Origin: Verrucomicrobiota bacterium
Lineage (GTDB): Bacteria; Verrucomicrobiota; Verrucomicrobiia; Opitutales; Coraliomargaritaceae
NCBI GenBank assembly: GCA_027620575.1
Contig: JAQCDT010000061.1
Coordinates: forward strand, 1-7,247
Length of the DNA: 7,247 nucleotides
Reading direction: 5' to 3'
Part shown: positions 5,798 through 7,247 of the stretch, one piece after another
Layout: the number at the start of each line of letters is the position of its first letter
Position numbering within the stretch: position 1 is the stretch's first letter
Notes under the pieces: generated by a model
Databases searched by the model: none
What the model was told of the DNA's origin: nothing
Seen by the model: only the letters and a program-made list of their open reading frames with translations
Made by a program: the position numbers and the translations under genes

Positions 5798-7247
5798 CTA
5801 TGTGAGGAATCGAATGGATGGTTGAGATACATAAATAGCAGAAATATTTGAAGTGCGATTGAGCAAAGATTGAGCAATAGACTGAGGCAGCACATCACCC
5901 GATAGGGTCTCAGAACTGCCATCTAAATATTCAACTAGAATCTCAGCATCTTCAGACTCGATTCGCTTATAAATTACAGGAATCTGTGTAATCGTAAATA
6001 ATAAAGCGTTTTCGGGAACGGTGATTGTTCGATTAGATTTATCGGGATAAATACAGACTGCTTCTTCTGACTGCTTTAACAATTCTTCAGATCGCAATAA
6101 ACGTGGCTTGAATTCGATGGTTTCATTTTTGAATTGAACGCCTAGTTCTCCAAAACGACAGATAACACCCTCTTTAACCATTCCAGTTAAGCCTGGTTGT
6201 TGAGCCCCTGCGAAAGAGGGTGTATGCGAATAAGCATCGGCTGTGAAAGCTCCATATTCAGACGCTTTTTTCCTAAAGCCTAAGCCATCTTGTACGTCAT
6301 AATAGGAAGCAACTAAGGCCTTGAAATCTTCTTCATGATCTTCCTCAAGTGCAATCTCTTGAACAGAGAGCATTAACTTTGACACCATGTGCCAATATAT
6401 ACTGCCGAGTCCTTCATAAGCAAACATAGATCCACTTCGACCGGTAAATGCCTTGTGATTAAAAGTAGCTTCGTACAGATCTAAGATAGCTTTCTCGTCT
6501 GATGCGATTGATGCAGTAAGAGAGTCATCCTTAGCCAACTGATCAAGCACTTCCTTCAATTCAAAACGATTTCTAATCGAAGCATTAAATCGGAAACAAT
6601 CGTCTGGAGATGCTTCTATGATTCGCCTATCTTCTTGTTCAATCATATGAGCAAGCGTGGGAATCGCTTTTGCTGATTGTGACTCCACTTTGTTGTAATC
6701 TAAAAATGCGGGTAGTCGTTTATCGGCATAAAGGATATAGCTTTTTCTATTCTTACAATAAAGATCACTGTTTCTGAGAGATTCTAATAATGCTTTAGCT
6801 TCTTTAGCGGATAATGCCTTAGAACTTAATACAGCTACTTGTCCTTCAAGCATTGGCCCTAGATATTCAATAGAAGCCAATTTCTCATGTGAATCTAGAT
6901 GTAGAATATTATAAGCATTGTACAGTCCATCGGATCTTAAGTTTGCACGAGTCGCCGCTTGAAGGTGATTTTGCACATTTTGGATGAATGTTTTGAGCTC
7001 ATCTATTTTGATGCTTTCTTTCGCACCAAAGGTACCTTGATAAATATTTTTACGGTATCGCTCACCTGCTTTGCCAAGTTTCTCAACCGCCTGATAGCGA
7101 ATATGACTGTCTTTGTTTATCTCCTGAGGATCTTTTGCAAAAACTTCTGAAAGTTCATTCATTAACGATTTTAAAGAAGCAAAGCACTTTAATTCCTGAT
7201 CTTCCACTAACAATGAAGCCATGAAGTCTAAGTAACGACTAATATAA
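5798..7247 (-). CDS. C-terminal part of a large protein of unknown function (5' end outside window)
   Basis: The first ATG in this frame is at 7222, but the frame stays open for eight more codons (YISRYLDF) to the window edge. The visible 482 residues are therefore probably the C-terminal part of a longer protein, and the ATG an internal Met. I recognise no named family with certainty. Numbering from that Met, about 1-300 is mostly helical. A conserved-looking block at 258-360 includes AFTGRSGSMFAYEGLGS, AYSHTPSFAGAQQPGLTG and RFGELGV. About 362-474 is beta-rich, resembling a C-terminal beta-sandwich. A helical block plus beta-sandwich recalls (alpha/alpha)6-barrel carbohydrate-active enzymes such as GH94- or GH36-like proteins. 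The symporter gene starts 24 bases downstream, which supports a role in sugar metabolism. No transmembrane segment is visible in this part; export cannot be judged without the N-terminus. The enzyme idea is inference only. Confidence 0.7.
   Translation of the reverse strand, partial: YISRYLDFMASLLVEDQELKCFASLKSLMNELSEVFAKDPQEINKDSHIRYQAVEKLGKAGERYRKNIYQGTFGAKESIKIDELKTFIQNVQNHLQAATRANLRSDGLYNAYNILHLDSHEKLASIEYLGPMLEGQVAVLSSKALSAKEAKALLESLRNSDLYCKNRKSYILYADKRLPAFLDYNKVESQSAKAIPTLAHMIEQEDRRIIEASPDDCFRFNASIRNRFELKEVLDQLAKDDSLTASIASDEKAILDLYEATFNHKAFTGRSGSMFAYEGLGSIYWHMVSKLMLSVQEIALEEDHEEDFKALVASYYDVQDGLGFRKKASEYGAFTADAYSHTPSFAGAQQPGLTGMVKEGVICRFGELGVQFKNETIEFKPRLLRSEELLKQSEEAVCIYPDKSNRTITVPENALLFTITQIPVIYKRIESEDAEILVEYLDGSSETLSGDVLPQSIAQSLLNRTSNISAIYVSQPSIRFLT

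Noticed and set aside
6959..7150. + strand open frame of 63 codons opposite the unknown large gene
   Set aside because: Hydrophobic runs arise from the complement of helical coding sequence; there is no start signal and no known small-protein pattern.
5798..7222. Complete 474-residue gene beginning at the ATG at 7222
   Set aside because: The frame stays open to the window edge with protein-like sequence and no upstream stop, so a longer protein is more likely.

Overview
The window is an AT-rich (about 40% GC by eye) bacterial segment with four protein genes and almost no spare DNA. One gene lies on the + strand (146-3436). Three lie on the - strand, reading leftwards from the right edge: an incomplete gene (5798-7247), a sugar-symporter gene (4370-5773) and a cupredoxin gene (3441-4316). 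No rRNA, tRNA, CRISPR array, transposase or phage gene was seen. The two secreted proteins share a short beta-rich module with an S-[ST]-x-L/x-x-W core. Such modules are typical of extracellular proteins of marine Verrucomicrobiota (Opitutia/Puniceicoccales-like) and relatives. Together with the marine-style cupredoxin domains and the sugar symporter, this suggests a marine polysaccharide-associated bacterium of the PVC group. That placement is an inference; Lentisphaerota or Bacteroidota cannot be excluded.

Left part (1-3436): an AT-rich leader of 145 bases holds a 10-bp tandem repeat and a perfect 14-bp dyad close to the start codon. It is followed by a 1096-residue secreted protein. This protein combines N-terminal beta-sandwich modules and a fibronectin type III domain with a C-terminal di-heme oxidoreductase (DHOR, DUF1111) region carrying two CxxCH haem c motifs.

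Middle (3437-4316): a convergently transcribed gene encodes a secreted protein with two complete type-1 copper domains. Only 4 bases separate the two stop codons, and an inverted repeat spans both gene ends, a possible shared bidirectional terminator. A secreted multihaem enzyme beside a secreted copper electron carrier suggests, but does not prove, that they exchange electrons outside the cytoplasm.

Right part (4370-7247): a GPH-family (MelB-like) sodium- or proton-coupled glycoside symporter lies 24 bases downstream of the C-terminal part of a large protein of unknown function. The tight same-strand spacing suggests an operon in which the unknown protein acts on the imported sugar. The cupredoxin gene follows the symporter after 53 bases and could be on the same transcript.

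The most promising unknowns are the unassigned large protein paired with the symporter, and the DHOR/cupredoxin pair with its shared modules and dyad-containing junction.
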